This document shows positions 41,782-50,113 of a stretch of 64,000 bases of DNA, one piece after another (the first letter of the stretch is position 1; each line of letters opens with the position of its first letter). This stretch comes from Oscillospiraceae bacterium (GTDB taxonomy: Bacteria > Bacillota > Clostridia > Oscillospirales > CAG-272), in NCBI GenBank assembly GCA_015064445.1, contig SVSE01000005.1:1-64000 (forward strand). Direction: 5' to 3'. The notes beneath the pieces are model-generated. The model did no database searches and was not told the DNA's origin. It saw only the letters and a list, made by a program, of their open reading frames with translations. Made by a program: the position numbers and the translations under genes.

Positions 41782-42558
41782 TTACGCTTTTTTCTTTGCA
41801 AGCCTTCCTGTAATGAGATAATACACACCGTAGAATGCGACAATATATATAAGGAAAAGCGCAATAACGAGTATAGGATAGAGCACTGCGTTTCCGTTTA
41901 CCATATTGTAAACGAGGTCATAAGGAGTGCCGTCACCTCTCATCAAGAACATATAGTTGTAATCAAGAGCGAGGTTGGCAATAAGTGCGGCAACCGAAAA
42001 GCCACCAAGAATAGAGAAGGTAATCCAAATGTTTTTCTTTTTCATGCTTGTTTTTGCCAAGCCTGAGATTACTATGTAAAGGGCGCAGAAGCCTGAGATT
42101 GAGTGCGTAATTCCTGATACAACATTAGTAAAGGACAAAACAGGATATGAAGCATAGTTTTGACCTGCTGCATAAGTGCCAAGCACAGCGCCTAAAAGTC
42201 CGAAAATAAACACGAAGTCAAGCGAAGCCTCCTTGAGTCTTCCCTTGGTAAATGCTGCAAGTGGAATTGTGATAAGCTGAATTGAGCAAAGGAAGAGTGG
42301 TAGTGACCTTTGCCAAAAGTCTGGAGTGTCAATTGATTCGATTATTATCTTGAAAATCTCGAATGCATCAATTGCAATAGCACTGATAATAAGCACCTTG
42401 TTTTTGGTCTTTGCATCAGCGCCCTTGTAGCGCAATCCGAAGAAGATTGCAAGTGCGACCATAATGATCATAAGCGAGGTAACGAATGTAAGGTGTTGCC
42501 AGGACATGTAGCCCTCGGCTTCACGAGTGTAGCCACCGATTCCGAAAAATTCCTTCAT
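41782..42558 (-). CDS. YwaF/TIGR02206 family membrane protein
   Basis: A 258-residue integral membrane protein with about six or seven helices. The RSLPLFLCSIQLITIPLAAF segment and the following GLLGAVLGTYAAG, GITHSISGF and closing NGNAVLYPILVIALFLIYI match the TIGR02206/YwaF family of unknown function. Start follows AGGAGAG. It is monocistronic. Confidence 0.82.
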   Translation of the reverse strand: MKEFFGIGGYTREAEGYMSWQHLTFVTSLMIIMVALAIFFGLRYKGADAKTKNKVLIISAIAIDAFEIFKIIIESIDTPDFWQRSLPLFLCSIQLITIPLAAFTKGRLKEASLDFVFIFGLLGAVLGTYAAGQNYASYPVLSFTNVVSGITHSISGFCALYIVISGLAKTSMKKKNIWITFSILGGFSVAALIANLALDYNYMFLMRGDGTPYDLVYNMVNGNAVLYPILVIALFLIYIVAFYGVYYLITGRLAKKKA

Positions 42559-42615
42559 AAGCTCTCCTGTTTAAGTAGTCTTAAAATAAAATTTAAGTAA
42601 AATTTAACTGACCAC

Positions 42616-42644
42616 ATTATAGCAGATAGAAAAGCATTTGTATA
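42616..42644 (-). promoter_or_regulatory. Promoter of the YwaF-like gene
   Basis: Perfect -10 TATAAT (42616-42621) with a weak -35 TATACA (42639-42644) and 17-nt spacer. Confidence 0.55.
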
Positions 42645-42695
42645 TAGTTTTTTTATAAAAATACGAAAAATGTCGTTTTTTGTCCAAAAATCAAG

Positions 42696-42727
42696 CAAAA
42701 AGGACACCGTTTGGCGTCCTTTTTAAT
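42696..42727 (-). terminator. Terminator of the PadR-DUF1700-DUF4097 operon
   Basis: Stem AAAGGAC-A-CC/GG-C-GTCCTTT (one mismatch) with loop GTTT, A/T runs on both sides. Confidence 0.78.
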
Positions 42728-43677
42728 TATTTTACGATGCTGATTTTTACATCTCCTGTGCTGGTTTCGCACTTGAATTTTCCACCTGTTGTGGATTCGG
42801 GCACCTTGACACTGCCTGTGTCAGTGCTTATGATGAATATTTTGTCAGAGAGTAGAGTGCCCTCAATGTCTGCTGTTGATGCAGTTATATAAATCTCAGA
42901 TGCGTCAGAGCGATTAAAGGTTATATCTCCTGTTGAGCGCTCGATAGTGAAGACTCCACTTGCCACCGAGCCACTAATGTCAAGCTCGCCGGTTGAGCCC
43001 TTTGAAGTGAAATTGTGGCAGGATGTGTCGATAATTTCAATATCGCCTGTGCTAACGCTCGTTGCAATATCGCCCTCACAGTTGACATTTTTAATTTTCA
43101 TATCGCCAGTCGAGGCAGAAAGGTCAATCGAGCTACTAATGACACCATCAAGGCTAACATCTCCTGTCGAAACGCTTATCTTTATGATTTTTTGTGTACC
43201 AGAAATGCTTGTGTCGCCGGTTGAAAGAGCAATATTTATGCTTTCAAAGCTAAAATCACTTGGAATGCTGATATCGCCTGTGTCACTTTCGATTTTCAAA
43301 GCGCCATATTCGCCCGCAGGCAAATATATGGTCATTTTTGGGGAGACGGTGTTGAACATATTCTCCCACCACTTTTTCTCGTTTTTAACACCAATGTTAA
43401 CCTTGCCGTTTAGAATTTTAACATAGTGTCTTTCGTTTTTATGCTCGTAAAAAACAACCTTGCCCTTGCCATCCTCGGCACGAAGAAAGACAATGTCATC
43501 TGTGTTAGCGCTTATCGAAATGTCCTGTACTGTGTCGTTTATTTCAAATTCCGTTGTTTCGTAATTTGAAGTGCCGAGCCTCCAATCGTTCGCACTCAAT
43601 GCCAAAATTAGTATAATTGCGCCAACTATGATAAGCAAAAGAGCTAATATAAATACTGATTTCATTCCTTTTTCCAT
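42727..43677 (-). CDS. DUF4097 beta-repeat membrane-anchored protein
   Basis: A 316-residue protein with one N-terminal membrane helix (about residues 7-28) and an extracytoplasmic right-handed beta-type repeat region. From about residue 130 to the end a motif of the form STGD(I/V/T)..(S/D)..... recurs every 18-22 residues (ALSTGDTSIS, SVSTGDVSLD, SASTGDMKIK, SVSTGDIEII, ERSTGDITFN, ETSTGDVKIS), typical of DUF4097/adhesin-like proteins. It starts one base after the DUF1700 stop codon. Role is probably envelope sensing or binding. Confidence 0.9.
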   Translation of the reverse strand: MEKGMKSVFILALLLIIVGAIILILALSANDWRLGTSNYETTEFEINDTVQDISISANTDDIVFLRAEDGKGKVVFYEHKNERHYVKILNGKVNIGVKNEKKWWENMFNTVSPKMTIYLPAGEYGALKIESDTGDISIPSDFSFESINIALSTGDTSISGTQKIIKISVSTGDVSLDGVISSSIDLSASTGDMKIKNVNCEGDIATSVSTGDIEIIDTSCHNFTSKGSTGELDISGSVASGVFTIERSTGDITFNRSDASEIYITASTADIEGTLLSDKIFIISTDTGSVKVPESTTGGKFKCETSTGDVKISIVK

Positions 43678-43678
43678 C

Positions 43679-44275
43679 TTATTTGTCCTTTCTTACAAAG
43701 CAACGCTTGATAGCTGAAAGCGTCTTTTTTGTGAGTAAAACCATACCTCTTGTTGCTATTTTGCAAGCAAAGAAGAAGAAAATTGAAATTCCTGCAAGAG
43801 TAATTCCTGCACCAATAAGCACAAATGCAGTTGACATATCGCCAGAGAGCATAGAGGTTATTCCTACCACAACTCCTAATGGCGCACTTAAAGCGAATGC
43901 AATGTCACAGCTCCAAAGAGAAGCAACAATCGCCCAAAGCGACGCATAAAGTGAGAAAATTACAGCAAGGGCGCTAATGAGCAGAGCGCCCCAAATAGGG
44001 AAGCCAACAGCCAAAAACACAATTTCCCAAGCCTTGCGCTTTCTTGTACCCTTGATTTTATTGCTTATTATTTTAGGAAGAGGAATTTCATCTGCTATCT
44101 GTAATGCAATTTCGTCAACACTACCGATATCCTTTACAGCCATTTCCTCAGTCAGCCCGTCCTCAACTCGGTCGTCTATCATCTCGCAGAAAAAGTCAAT
44201 ACGCTCTTCAACCTCCTGCTTTGGTAGAGCAGAGAGCCTTTCTCTTAGGGCATTAGTGAATTGCTCCTTGTTCAT
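43679..44275 (-). CDS. DUF1700 (HAAS-type) membrane protein
   Basis: A 198-residue protein whose N-terminal helical domain, FTNALRERLSALPKQEVEERIDFFCEMIDDRVEDGLTEE in sequence order, is the DUF1700 signature. Three or four membrane helices follow (about residues 85-175) and a basic tail. The ATG at 44275 overlaps the end of the PadR gene by 4 nt (ATGA-type). Together with PadR and DUF4097 it forms a frequent Firmicutes operon thought to respond to envelope state. Confidence 0.88.
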   Translation of the reverse strand: MNKEQFTNALRERLSALPKQEVEERIDFFCEMIDDRVEDGLTEEMAVKDIGSVDEIALQIADEIPLPKIISNKIKGTRKRKAWEIVFLAVGFPIWGALLISALAVIFSLYASLWAIVASLWSCDIAFALSAPLGVVVGITSMLSGDMSTAFVLIGAGITLAGISIFFFFACKIATRGMVLLTKKTLSAIKRCFVRKDK

Positions 44276-44586
44276 TCCTCGTCCTCCTTTATTACAAATT
44301 GATAAATTGTCATAACCTCTCGCCACTCGTTCTTGAACTCCTCAATTCTATCAAGCCCGAGCTTTGTTATGTGGTAATACTTTCGAAGCCTACCGTCGTG
44401 CTCCGAGGTGCGCACGGTTAGCATTTTTGCAAGCTCCAAGCGCTTTAATATAGTGTATAGAGTGGACTCCGACATTTCGATATAAGGCTTCATATCCTTA
44501 ATTATCTTATATCCGTATGAATCCTCATTCTTTATTGCCCTTAAAACGCAAATGTCGAGCAACCCTCGTTTGAGCTGAATGTCCAT
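44272..44586 (-). CDS. PadR-family transcriptional regulator
   Basis: A 104-residue PadR regulator: LKRGLLDICVLRAIKNEDSYGYKIIKDM, the recognition helix ESTLYTILKRLELAKML, the wing VRTSEHDGRLRKYYHIT and a C-terminal helix with WREV. The ATG at 44586 follows AGGAGGG; the longer ORF to 44652 overlaps the promoter. First gene of the operon and its probable repressor. Confidence 0.92.
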   Translation of the reverse strand: MDIQLKRGLLDICVLRAIKNEDSYGYKIIKDMKPYIEMSESTLYTILKRLELAKMLTVRTSEHDGRLRKYYHITKLGLDRIEEFKNEWREVMTIYQFVIKEDEE

Positions 44587-44623
44587 ACCGTCCCTCCTTC
44601 TAATACTGCATCTTACATAATAC

Positions 44624-44652
44624 ATCATATCACGAAGTATTGGCTTTGTCAA
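44624..44652 (-). promoter_or_regulatory. Promoter of the PadR operon
   Basis: TTGACA (44647-44652), 17-nt spacer, TATGAT (44624-44629). AATAC and GTATT half-sites flank and follow the -10 and may form the PadR operator. Confidence 0.78.
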
Positions 44653-44677
44653 TAACTTTTGAAAAATTTATGCAAAA

Positions 44678-44717
44678 ACAGAAAAGCCCTCGCTCCATTT
44701 TGGAACGAGGGCTTTTG
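44678..44717 (-). terminator. Terminator of the PH-domain gene pair
   Basis: 11-bp stem AAAAGCCCTCG/CGAGGGCTTTT with a larger partly paired loop, T-rich on the minus strand. Confidence 0.8.
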
Positions 44718-44729
44718 TGAAGTAAAAAA

Positions 44730-46259
44730 TTATACGGTCAACATTTTTTCAATTTCATCTGAAAGCGTATCCTTTTGAATATGAACCTTTACCTCATTTG
44801 ACGATTCGTTTGTTTTAAGGTGCATTACAATGCTTGCAATTCCGTGTTTCTTGCGTAGAGGAGTGGTTACATTCTCTACAGCAATCAAATTTTTCGCCTT
44901 AAACACGGTAATATTCTTTGTAAAGCCACCGCTATATGTGGTTATCTTTCCGTCGTGAATGGCAAGACCGTTGGTGTGATAGCTAAGGCCTGCACTTACA
45001 AATTTTAATACGATTACAATAAGAGCCAGACCTGAAATTGCAAGCACAGCCGCAGATATTATCTTAGATGGAGCGCTTAGCATAGCCATAACAGTAACCG
45101 ATCCTGCCAAGATTACTCCAGCGATGATGCCGAATATCAGAAGAAACCAAGATACAAATGGGAAAAACGATACGGATTTTGTTTGCTTTTCGCTTGGAAT
45201 ATAATCGGGCAAAACCTTGCCGAGTATCTCGTCGATTTCGTTGTATTTGCAGAACGGAATGAGCACGCCAAGACCAGCATTCTTGCTATCATCACTGCTA
45301 TTGACGGTGTAACCAATTACCTCAAGCTTAATAGAAGCAAAGCCGAGAATTCTTTGAACAAGTCCTTGAGAAACCTTTACTGCCTTGATTCTGTCATAGC
45401 TAAAGGTGTTTGTGTGCTTTTCCAAAAGTCCGTAGGATATTTGAATGTTGTTGTCGTTTTGTGTAATAGTGAAATTGTAATAACCAATGAAGGAGTGAAT
45501 GATGCTTCCAATAAAAGAGAAGATAGAGAATAACAGCACTCCTCCCACCGAGATCAAAATGGCATAGAGGAAATATTGTCCTAATGTGCCGAGAAAATCA
45601 AGCTGTAGCATTGCCTTGCAAACGCCAAGGATTATGATAGCTAATACTGCAAACAAGGCTGTAAAGAACGCAGTGGAAGCGATGTTTATGAGTGTATACA
45701 GCATTTTCTTTGCTGATGTGAAGCGATATAGACTGTCCTTGTTAGATAGAAGCACCTCCTCGCGCCTTACCTCGCCTGCATCGTCCTTGATAGTGTTTTT
45801 CTTTAGAGCATTTAATTCGCTTAAAAGAGCATCTACGACTGTATTCTTTTCGATAATCGTAATTTCCGCTTGGTGCGAGGTGTTGGCAGAGCCACTGTCT
45901 ACTGTTAAAACGGCGATGCCAAAGATTCTGTGAATTATGCCTTGCTTTTTATTGATGGCGTGTATCTTTTTGTAATCGAGTATTGAGCGTTTTTTGAAAA
46001 GCACGCCCCTGTTGCATTTTATCTCCTTGTCCGTTAGCTCATAGCCAGACATTCTGTAGTATAAAATTCTATAAGCAACAAAGCAAAGATAAATTACAAC
46101 GAAGCCGATTACAAAGAATGGAGTTGCCGTGGCAATAGTGTTAGGACTTGATTCCTCGTTGAAAAATAAGTCTCTCAAGAAAAAGAAAACCAAGACAACA
46201 CTGTAGAAAAAGTCCGTCAATAGGCTTGAATAGATATATCCCTTGTCAAATCTCTTCAT
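44730..46259 (-). CDS. Bacterial PH-domain membrane protein (YdbT-like)
   Basis: A 509-residue protein with three bPH2-type beta domains interleaved with membrane helix pairs: helices at about 15-35 and 50-70, PH segment ELTDKEIKCNRGVLFKKRSILDYKKI, helices near 185-250, PH segment with LEKHTNTFSYDRIKAVKVSQGLVQRILG, helices near 350-410, and a final PH segment with GKITTYSGGF. This is the YdbT architecture. The ATG at 46259 with GAGGAG is chosen; it overlaps the YdbS-like gene by 14 nt. In Bacillus the ydbS-ydbT pair affects resistance to some antimicrobial peptides; the role here is not shown. Confidence 0.87.
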   Translation of the reverse strand: MKRFDKGYIYSSLLTDFFYSVVLVFFFLRDLFFNEESSPNTIATATPFFVIGFVVIYLCFVAYRILYYRMSGYELTDKEIKCNRGVLFKKRSILDYKKIHAINKKQGIIHRIFGIAVLTVDSGSANTSHQAEITIIEKNTVVDALLSELNALKKNTIKDDAGEVRREEVLLSNKDSLYRFTSAKKMLYTLINIASTAFFTALFAVLAIIILGVCKAMLQLDFLGTLGQYFLYAILISVGGVLLFSIFSFIGSIIHSFIGYYNFTITQNDNNIQISYGLLEKHTNTFSYDRIKAVKVSQGLVQRILGFASIKLEVIGYTVNSSDDSKNAGLGVLIPFCKYNEIDEILGKVLPDYIPSEKQTKSVSFFPFVSWFLLIFGIIAGVILAGSVTVMAMLSAPSKIISAAVLAISGLALIVIVLKFVSAGLSYHTNGLAIHDGKITTYSGGFTKNITVFKAKNLIAVENVTTPLRKKHGIASIVMHLKTNESSNEVKVHIQKDTLSDEIEKMLTV

Positions 46260-46740
46260 TTTTAAGCTCCTCGACTCTTGCCTCGAGATTCTGCTCAAGA
46301 GCGTCAATTAGGCAATCTGCCTCATTAGTTGTAAGAGTGGAAATGTCGAAATTTGAGCCTGCGGTAGAGATGGTCACGCCACTTAGCCCAAGCATCATCA
46401 TAATAGGACCTTGTGTTCTGTGAAGGTCTTGAATTTGACAAACAGGAATAACCACTCTTTGTCTAAAAATCACGCCCTGCTTTACGATAATTCTTTTGTC
46501 ATCATAACCCCAAGAGTACATTTTGTGGCGCAGAGCAGGCATTATCAATGTAAGGCAGAGAAGCAGAGAAACGGGAATTCCCACGCCCAAAAAAACAGCG
46601 AGCATTACACTGCTCGGAGCTTCTGTTACAAGCAGAATTACTAATGAGGCAACTGCGACTCCAACGAGCGCCAAAGCTCCCATTGCTGCTTGAATATACC
46701 ATAATTTAAGCACGCTTTTATCTAATTTATTCATTTTCAT
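46246..46740 (-). CDS. Bacterial PH-domain protein (YdbS-like)
   Basis: A 164-residue protein with two membrane helices (about residues 12-36 and 44-66) and one bPH2 domain (YSWGYDDKRIIVKQGVIF, VPVCQIQDLHRTQGPIM, GVTISTAGS). It is the typical smaller partner of YdbT. Start follows AGGAGAAGG; two ATG codons are close together. First gene of the pair. Confidence 0.87.
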   Translation of the reverse strand: MKMNKLDKSVLKLWYIQAAMGALALVGVAVASLVILLVTEAPSSVMLAVFLGVGIPVSLLLCLTLIMPALRHKMYSWGYDDKRIIVKQGVIFRQRVVIPVCQIQDLHRTQGPIMMMLGLSGVTISTAGSNFDISTLTTNEADCLIDALEQNLEARVEELKNEEI

Positions 46741-46807
46741 ATATCCTTCTCCTATTTGCTTGATTTGCTTTGTCGGTCAAGGACGACCGATGTTTGCTAT
46801 CCTATTC

Positions 46808-46836
46808 ATTATATCATAATTTTAAGAATTTGTAAA
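46808..46836 (-). promoter_or_regulatory. Promoter of the PH-domain pair
   Basis: TTTACA (46831-46836), 17-nt spacer, perfect TATAAT (46808-46813). A CGGTC/GACCG hairpin lies in the leader. Confidence 0.8.
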
Positions 46837-46889
46837 GAGTGATGTGCTAAAATGACACATCGCATTTAGTTCTTGAGAAAACCGTTCCA

Positions 46890-46926
46890 AAAACGAAAAA
46901 GCAGTCCACAGGACTGCTTTCGTTTT
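46890..46926 (-). terminator. Terminator of the tRNA-Leu/tRNA-fMet unit
   Basis: Stem AAAGCAGTCC/GGACTGCTTT with loop ACA, extended by AAAACG/CGTTTT, T runs on the minus strand. It abuts the CCA end of tRNA-fMet. Confidence 0.85.
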
Positions 46927-47004
<78 letters not shown>

Positions 47005-47009
47005 ATATA

Positions 47010-47097
47010 TGGTGCCGATAACCGGACTCGAACCGGTACGAGAATTTCTTCTCAACGGATTTTAAGTCCGTGGCGTCTACCATTCCGCCACATCGGC
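47010..47097 (-). tRNA. tRNA-Leu (anticodon TAA)
   Basis: An 88-nt class II tRNA on the minus strand: acceptor GCCGATG/TATCGGC-type, anticodon loop CTTAAAA with TAA in ACGGA/TCCGT stem, long variable arm TGAGAAGAAATTCTC, T-arm CCGGTTCGAGTCCGG and encoded CCA. It lies 5 nt upstream of tRNA-fMet. Confidence 0.95.
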
Positions 47098-47112
47098 ATA
47101 TCGAGCGTTTTG

Positions 47113-47141
47113 ATTATATCATAGTAAAATTTGTTTGTCAA
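47113..47141 (-). promoter_or_regulatory. Promoter of the tRNA-Leu/tRNA-fMet unit
   Basis: Consensus TTGACA (47136-47141) and TATAAT (47113-47118), 17-nt spacer. Confidence 0.88.
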
Positions 47142-47194
47142 CACCTTTTTTGAAAAAATTGAAAAATCATTTTACAAAAGCTGACAAGAATGTC

Positions 47195-47232
47195 TGGCGC
47201 AATAATAAAAAACGCGCCATATGTGCGTTTTT
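47195..47232 (+). other. Two mutually exclusive hairpins, one terminator-like
   Basis: TGGCGC (47195-47200) can pair with GCGCCA (47214-47219), while AAAAACGC (47208-47215) can pair with GCGTTTTT (47225-47232). Both use the same middle segment, so only one can form. The second has a terminal T run. No gene precedes it on either strand within 90 nt, so its transcript is unknown. Confidence 0.4.
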
Positions 47233-47245
47233 CCCTTTTAAGCAC

Positions 47246-47274
47246 TTGAAAAGCTTTGGGATTTGTACTATACT
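47246..47274 (+). promoter_or_regulatory. Promoter of the nitrilase-SGNH-cysK operon
   Basis: TTGAAA (47246-47251), 17-nt spacer, TATACT (47269-47274). Confidence 0.7.
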
Positions 47275-47298
47275 TTATATAAGAGGTGAAACAATAAA

Positions 47299-48093
47299 AT
47301 GAAAATCACAGTAATACAACCAGCATATCATGCTGGCGAAAACCCCGATGAAAGAATCGCTGAATTTCTTATAAATGAGTTGAAAAACGCACAGGGGGAC
47401 CTGATTGTGCTCCCTGAATATTCAAACGCGGGCGGAACCTCCAATGCTGAAGATGAGCTAAGGGCGCTTCCTCGTGCAGCCTTTATGCTTGATATTGCGT
47501 CTGAGCAGGCAAGGATAAAGCGCGCATATGTCTGCATAAATGTAATAGAAAGAAGAAACAGTGATATTAAAAACAGCACCTATCTTTTTGATAAAAATGG
47601 TGAGATTGCATTCATTTATGATAAAATACACCTTCCACCCTCCGAGATAAAGCTTGGAGTAAGACGTGGTGATGGCGAGTGTGTTTGCACTCTTGATGGA
47701 ATAAAATTCGCATTTATGACTTGCTACGATGTTTATTTTAATGAGCAAATTGAATATATTTCCTCGCAAAAGCCCGACATTATTCTTATCCCTGGCTATC
47801 AAAGAGGAGAGCGAACCGATATAATCGAGGCGCAAAATAAGCTTTTATCGTTTAGAACAAATGCTTATATTGCAAGATCGTCCTTCTCAATGGGGACAAG
47901 TGAGCATGGTGGAAATTCAATGATAGTGTCTCCAGACGGACAAATCATAGCAAACCTTAAAGCAGAGGTTGGCACGATTTCTGCCGATATAGAGCCAAAA
48001 TGGAAATATCTGCGACCAGCTGGCTTTGGTCAAGGACTTGTTAGAAATGATGATTTTATTTCGAACGGAATAGTAGGAATTTTTAGGGAGTAA
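47299..48093 (+). CDS. Carbon-nitrogen hydrolase (nitrilase superfamily)
   Basis: A 264-residue nitrilase-fold amidohydrolase. The Glu-Lys-Cys triad is seen in VLPEYSN, YDKIHL and MTCYDVYF, and the HGGNSMIVSPDGQII segment closes the fold. Such enzymes hydrolyse amides such as N-carbamoyl compounds or omega-amides; the substrate here is unknown. Start follows AGAGGTGAAACA. It is the first of three closely spaced genes with an SGNH hydrolase and cysteine synthase. Confidence 0.87.
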   Translation: MKITVIQPAYHAGENPDERIAEFLINELKNAQGDLIVLPEYSNAGGTSNAEDELRALPRAAFMLDIASEQARIKRAYVCINVIERRNSDIKNSTYLFDKNGEIAFIYDKIHLPPSEIKLGVRRGDGECVCTLDGIKFAFMTCYDVYFNEQIEYISSQKPDIILIPGYQRGERTDIIEAQNKLLSFRTNAYIARSSFSMGTSEHGGNSMIVSPDGQIIANLKAEVGTISADIEPKWKYLRPAGFGQGLVRNDDFISNGIVGIFRE

Positions 48094-48095
48094 AA

Positions 48096-49085
48096 ATGAG
48101 AGCGTACAATTTTAAGGACGCACCGATTAAGCTTTTTGGTGCAAGCCTAAATAAAAATAACCGAATTGTCAGAATGGACGAGGAGGTTGCAAAAACAGTA
48201 AATGAATTTACGGCTGTCCGCATTTTTTCGGGCGCAGGTGTTAGAATAAGATTCAAAACCAACTCAAAGCATATCAAGCTAAGGGCAAGGGTTGAAAGTA
48301 ATGGAATCGACTGGGCAATCCCTCTTAGTGGCTCTTGCGGAATGGACATTTTCGAGGAGCAGGAGCGCATAGGCAATTTTTGCCCTAAAAATTATGGCGT
48401 TCTTGAATTTGAGGACACCTTTGAAAAAAGTGACAAGCTCTCAAACATTACCATTATGCTCCCAAGAAACGAGCCCGTGCTTGACCTCGAAATCTCAATT
48501 GACGACGATGCAGTAATGCTTGAATGTGACCCATATACCTATGAAAAGCCTATCGTTTTCTATGGCTCATCAATTACCGAGGGAGGATGCTCCTCAACTG
48601 TCGGAAAATGCTACACAGCCCTCGTTACTCGTTGGCTCGATAGCGATTATATCAATCTCGGCTTTTCTGGCAACGCAAGGGGAGAGCAGACTATGGCAAG
48701 CTATATCAAAAATCTTGATATGAGCATTTTTGTAATGGATTACGACCATAATGCCCCAACAGTTGAGCACCTTGATGCAACTCACGAGCCATTTTTCAAA
48801 GCCATAAGAGAAGCAAATCCTACCTTGCCGATACTTATGATGACAAAGCCTGATTTTGATTTTGGAAAAGAGGAAAATATAAAGCGTCGCGAGATTGTAA
48901 GACGCACATATGATAACGCGATATCAAGTGGCGATAAAAATGTTTACTTTATCGATGGAGAAACCTTCTTTGGCGACAAGGACAGGTCCCTTTGCACAGT
49001 TGAAAAATGCCATCCAACCGACCTTGGCTTTATGAAGATGGCAGAGGTAGTTTATCCAGTTCTTAAATCTATTTTGGAGAAATAA
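48096..49085 (+). CDS. SGNH/GDSL hydrolase family protein
   Basis: A 329-residue, non-secreted hydrolase. The N-terminal 140 residues form a beta-sandwich-like accessory domain; the catalytic part begins with IVFYGSSITEGG (nucleophile Ser in GSSI, near residue 155), then NLGFSGNARGE (block II Gly and Asn) and CTVEKCHPTDLGF (Asp replaced by Glu or supplied nearby, catalytic His). The layout is that of two-domain SGNH esterases acting on small acyl esters. It starts 2 nt after the nitrilase gene. Confidence 0.82.
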   Translation: MRAYNFKDAPIKLFGASLNKNNRIVRMDEEVAKTVNEFTAVRIFSGAGVRIRFKTNSKHIKLRARVESNGIDWAIPLSGSCGMDIFEEQERIGNFCPKNYGVLEFEDTFEKSDKLSNITIMLPRNEPVLDLEISIDDDAVMLECDPYTYEKPIVFYGSSITEGGCSSTVGKCYTALVTRWLDSDYINLGFSGNARGEQTMASYIKNLDMSIFVMDYDHNAPTVEHLDATHEPFFKAIREANPTLPILMMTKPDFDFGKEENIKRREIVRRTYDNAISSGDKNVYFIDGETFFGDKDRSLCTVEKCHPTDLGFMKMAEVVYPVLKSILEK

Positions 49086-49086
49086 T

Positions 49087-50013
49087 ATGAAAATTTTCAA
49101 ATCAATTACCGACCTTGTTGGTAAAACTCCACTTCTTGAGGTGTCTAATTTTGCAAAGCAAAACGGAATCGAGGCACGCGCTCTTGTAAAGCTCGAAATG
49201 TTCAATCCCGCAGGCTCTGCAAAGGATAGAGTGGCGCTTTCAATGATAGAGCAGGCAGAAAAGAATGGCACTCTGACAAAGGGAAGCACCATAATCGAGC
49301 CAACCTCTGGCAATACAGGCATAGGTCTTTGTGCTATCGCAAGGGCAAGAGGCTATAAGTGCATTATAGTTATGCCCGAAACTATGTCCGAGGAGCGCAA
49401 ATTGCTTATGAAGGCATACGGCGCAGAGCTCGTTTTAACCGATGGCTCACTTGGTATGAGGGGCGCAACCGAAAGGGCACTTGAAATAGCAAAAAGCACA
49501 CCAAATTCCTTTGTCGCAGGACAGTTTGAAAATCCTGCAAATCCAAGGGCGCATTATGATACCACAGGTCCTGAAATTTGGCAGGATACCGAGGGATGTG
49601 TCGATATTTTCATCTCTTGTGTGGGCACGGGTGGCACAATTTCAGGCACAGGAGCATATCTTAAGGAGCAAAATCCAAGCATAAAGGTGATAGCAGTCGA
49701 GCCATCAGCCTCTCCACTTCTTTCTTGTGGCAAGGCAGGCGCACATAAAATCCAAGGAATAGGCGCAAACTTCATTCCCCAAAACTTAAATCGCGAAATT
49801 TACGATGAAATCATAACCGTAGATGACTCCGAGGCGTACGAGTATGCTAAAAAGCTCGTTGAAAGCGAGGGAGTGCTCGTTGGGATTTCATCTGGCGCAG
49901 CGCTTTGCGCTATGGCAAAAATCGCATCTCGCCCTGAAAATAAGGGCAAGATAATAGTTGCACTTTTGCCGGATAGTGGAGAAAGATACCTTTCCACACC
50001 TAACTTCATTTGA
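49087..50013 (+). CDS. cysK: Cysteine synthase A (O-acetylserine sulfhydrylase)
   Basis: A 308-residue fold-type II PLP enzyme that makes cysteine from O-acetylserine and sulfide. PLP Lys is in NPAGSAKDRVALS near residue 45 (the usual form is NPGGSVKDR), phosphate-binding loop is GTGGTISGTG and substrate loop is EPTSGNTGIGL. The protein is of normal length and lacks the extra domains of cystathionine beta-synthase. It starts one base after the SGNH gene stop, so all three genes are one operon; the O-acyl or amide hydrolases may handle acetylated amino-acid substrates (inference). Confidence 0.94.
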   Translation: MKIFKSITDLVGKTPLLEVSNFAKQNGIEARALVKLEMFNPAGSAKDRVALSMIEQAEKNGTLTKGSTIIEPTSGNTGIGLCAIARARGYKCIIVMPETMSEERKLLMKAYGAELVLTDGSLGMRGATERALEIAKSTPNSFVAGQFENPANPRAHYDTTGPEIWQDTEGCVDIFISCVGTGGTISGTGAYLKEQNPSIKVIAVEPSASPLLSCGKAGAHKIQGIGANFIPQNLNREIYDEIITVDDSEAYEYAKKLVESEGVLVGISSGAALCAMAKIASRPENKGKIIVALLPDSGERYLSTPNFI

Positions 50014-50014
50014 C

Positions 50015-50045
50015 AAAAAATCAAGGCAATGCCTTGATTTTTTCA
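50015..50045 (+). terminator. Terminator of the cysK operon
   Basis: Stem AAATCAAGGC/GCCTTGATTT with loop AAT and T run. Confidence 0.88.
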
Positions 50046-50053
50046 TTTATCTC

Positions 50054-50082
50054 TTGAAAAGCTCGCTCGTGTGTGCTAATAT
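50054..50082 (+). promoter_or_regulatory. Promoter of azlCD
   Basis: TTGAAA (50054-50059), 17-nt spacer, TAATAT (50077-50082). Confidence 0.65.
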
Positions 50083-50113
50083 ATTTAAGAATTCAAGGAA
50101 AGGAGCGAAAAAT

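Noticed and set aside
45183-45533. Plus-strand ORFs (115-116 codons) opposite the PH-domain gene
   Set aside because: They are in antisense to a membrane protein gene and lack ribosome sites and recognisable domains.
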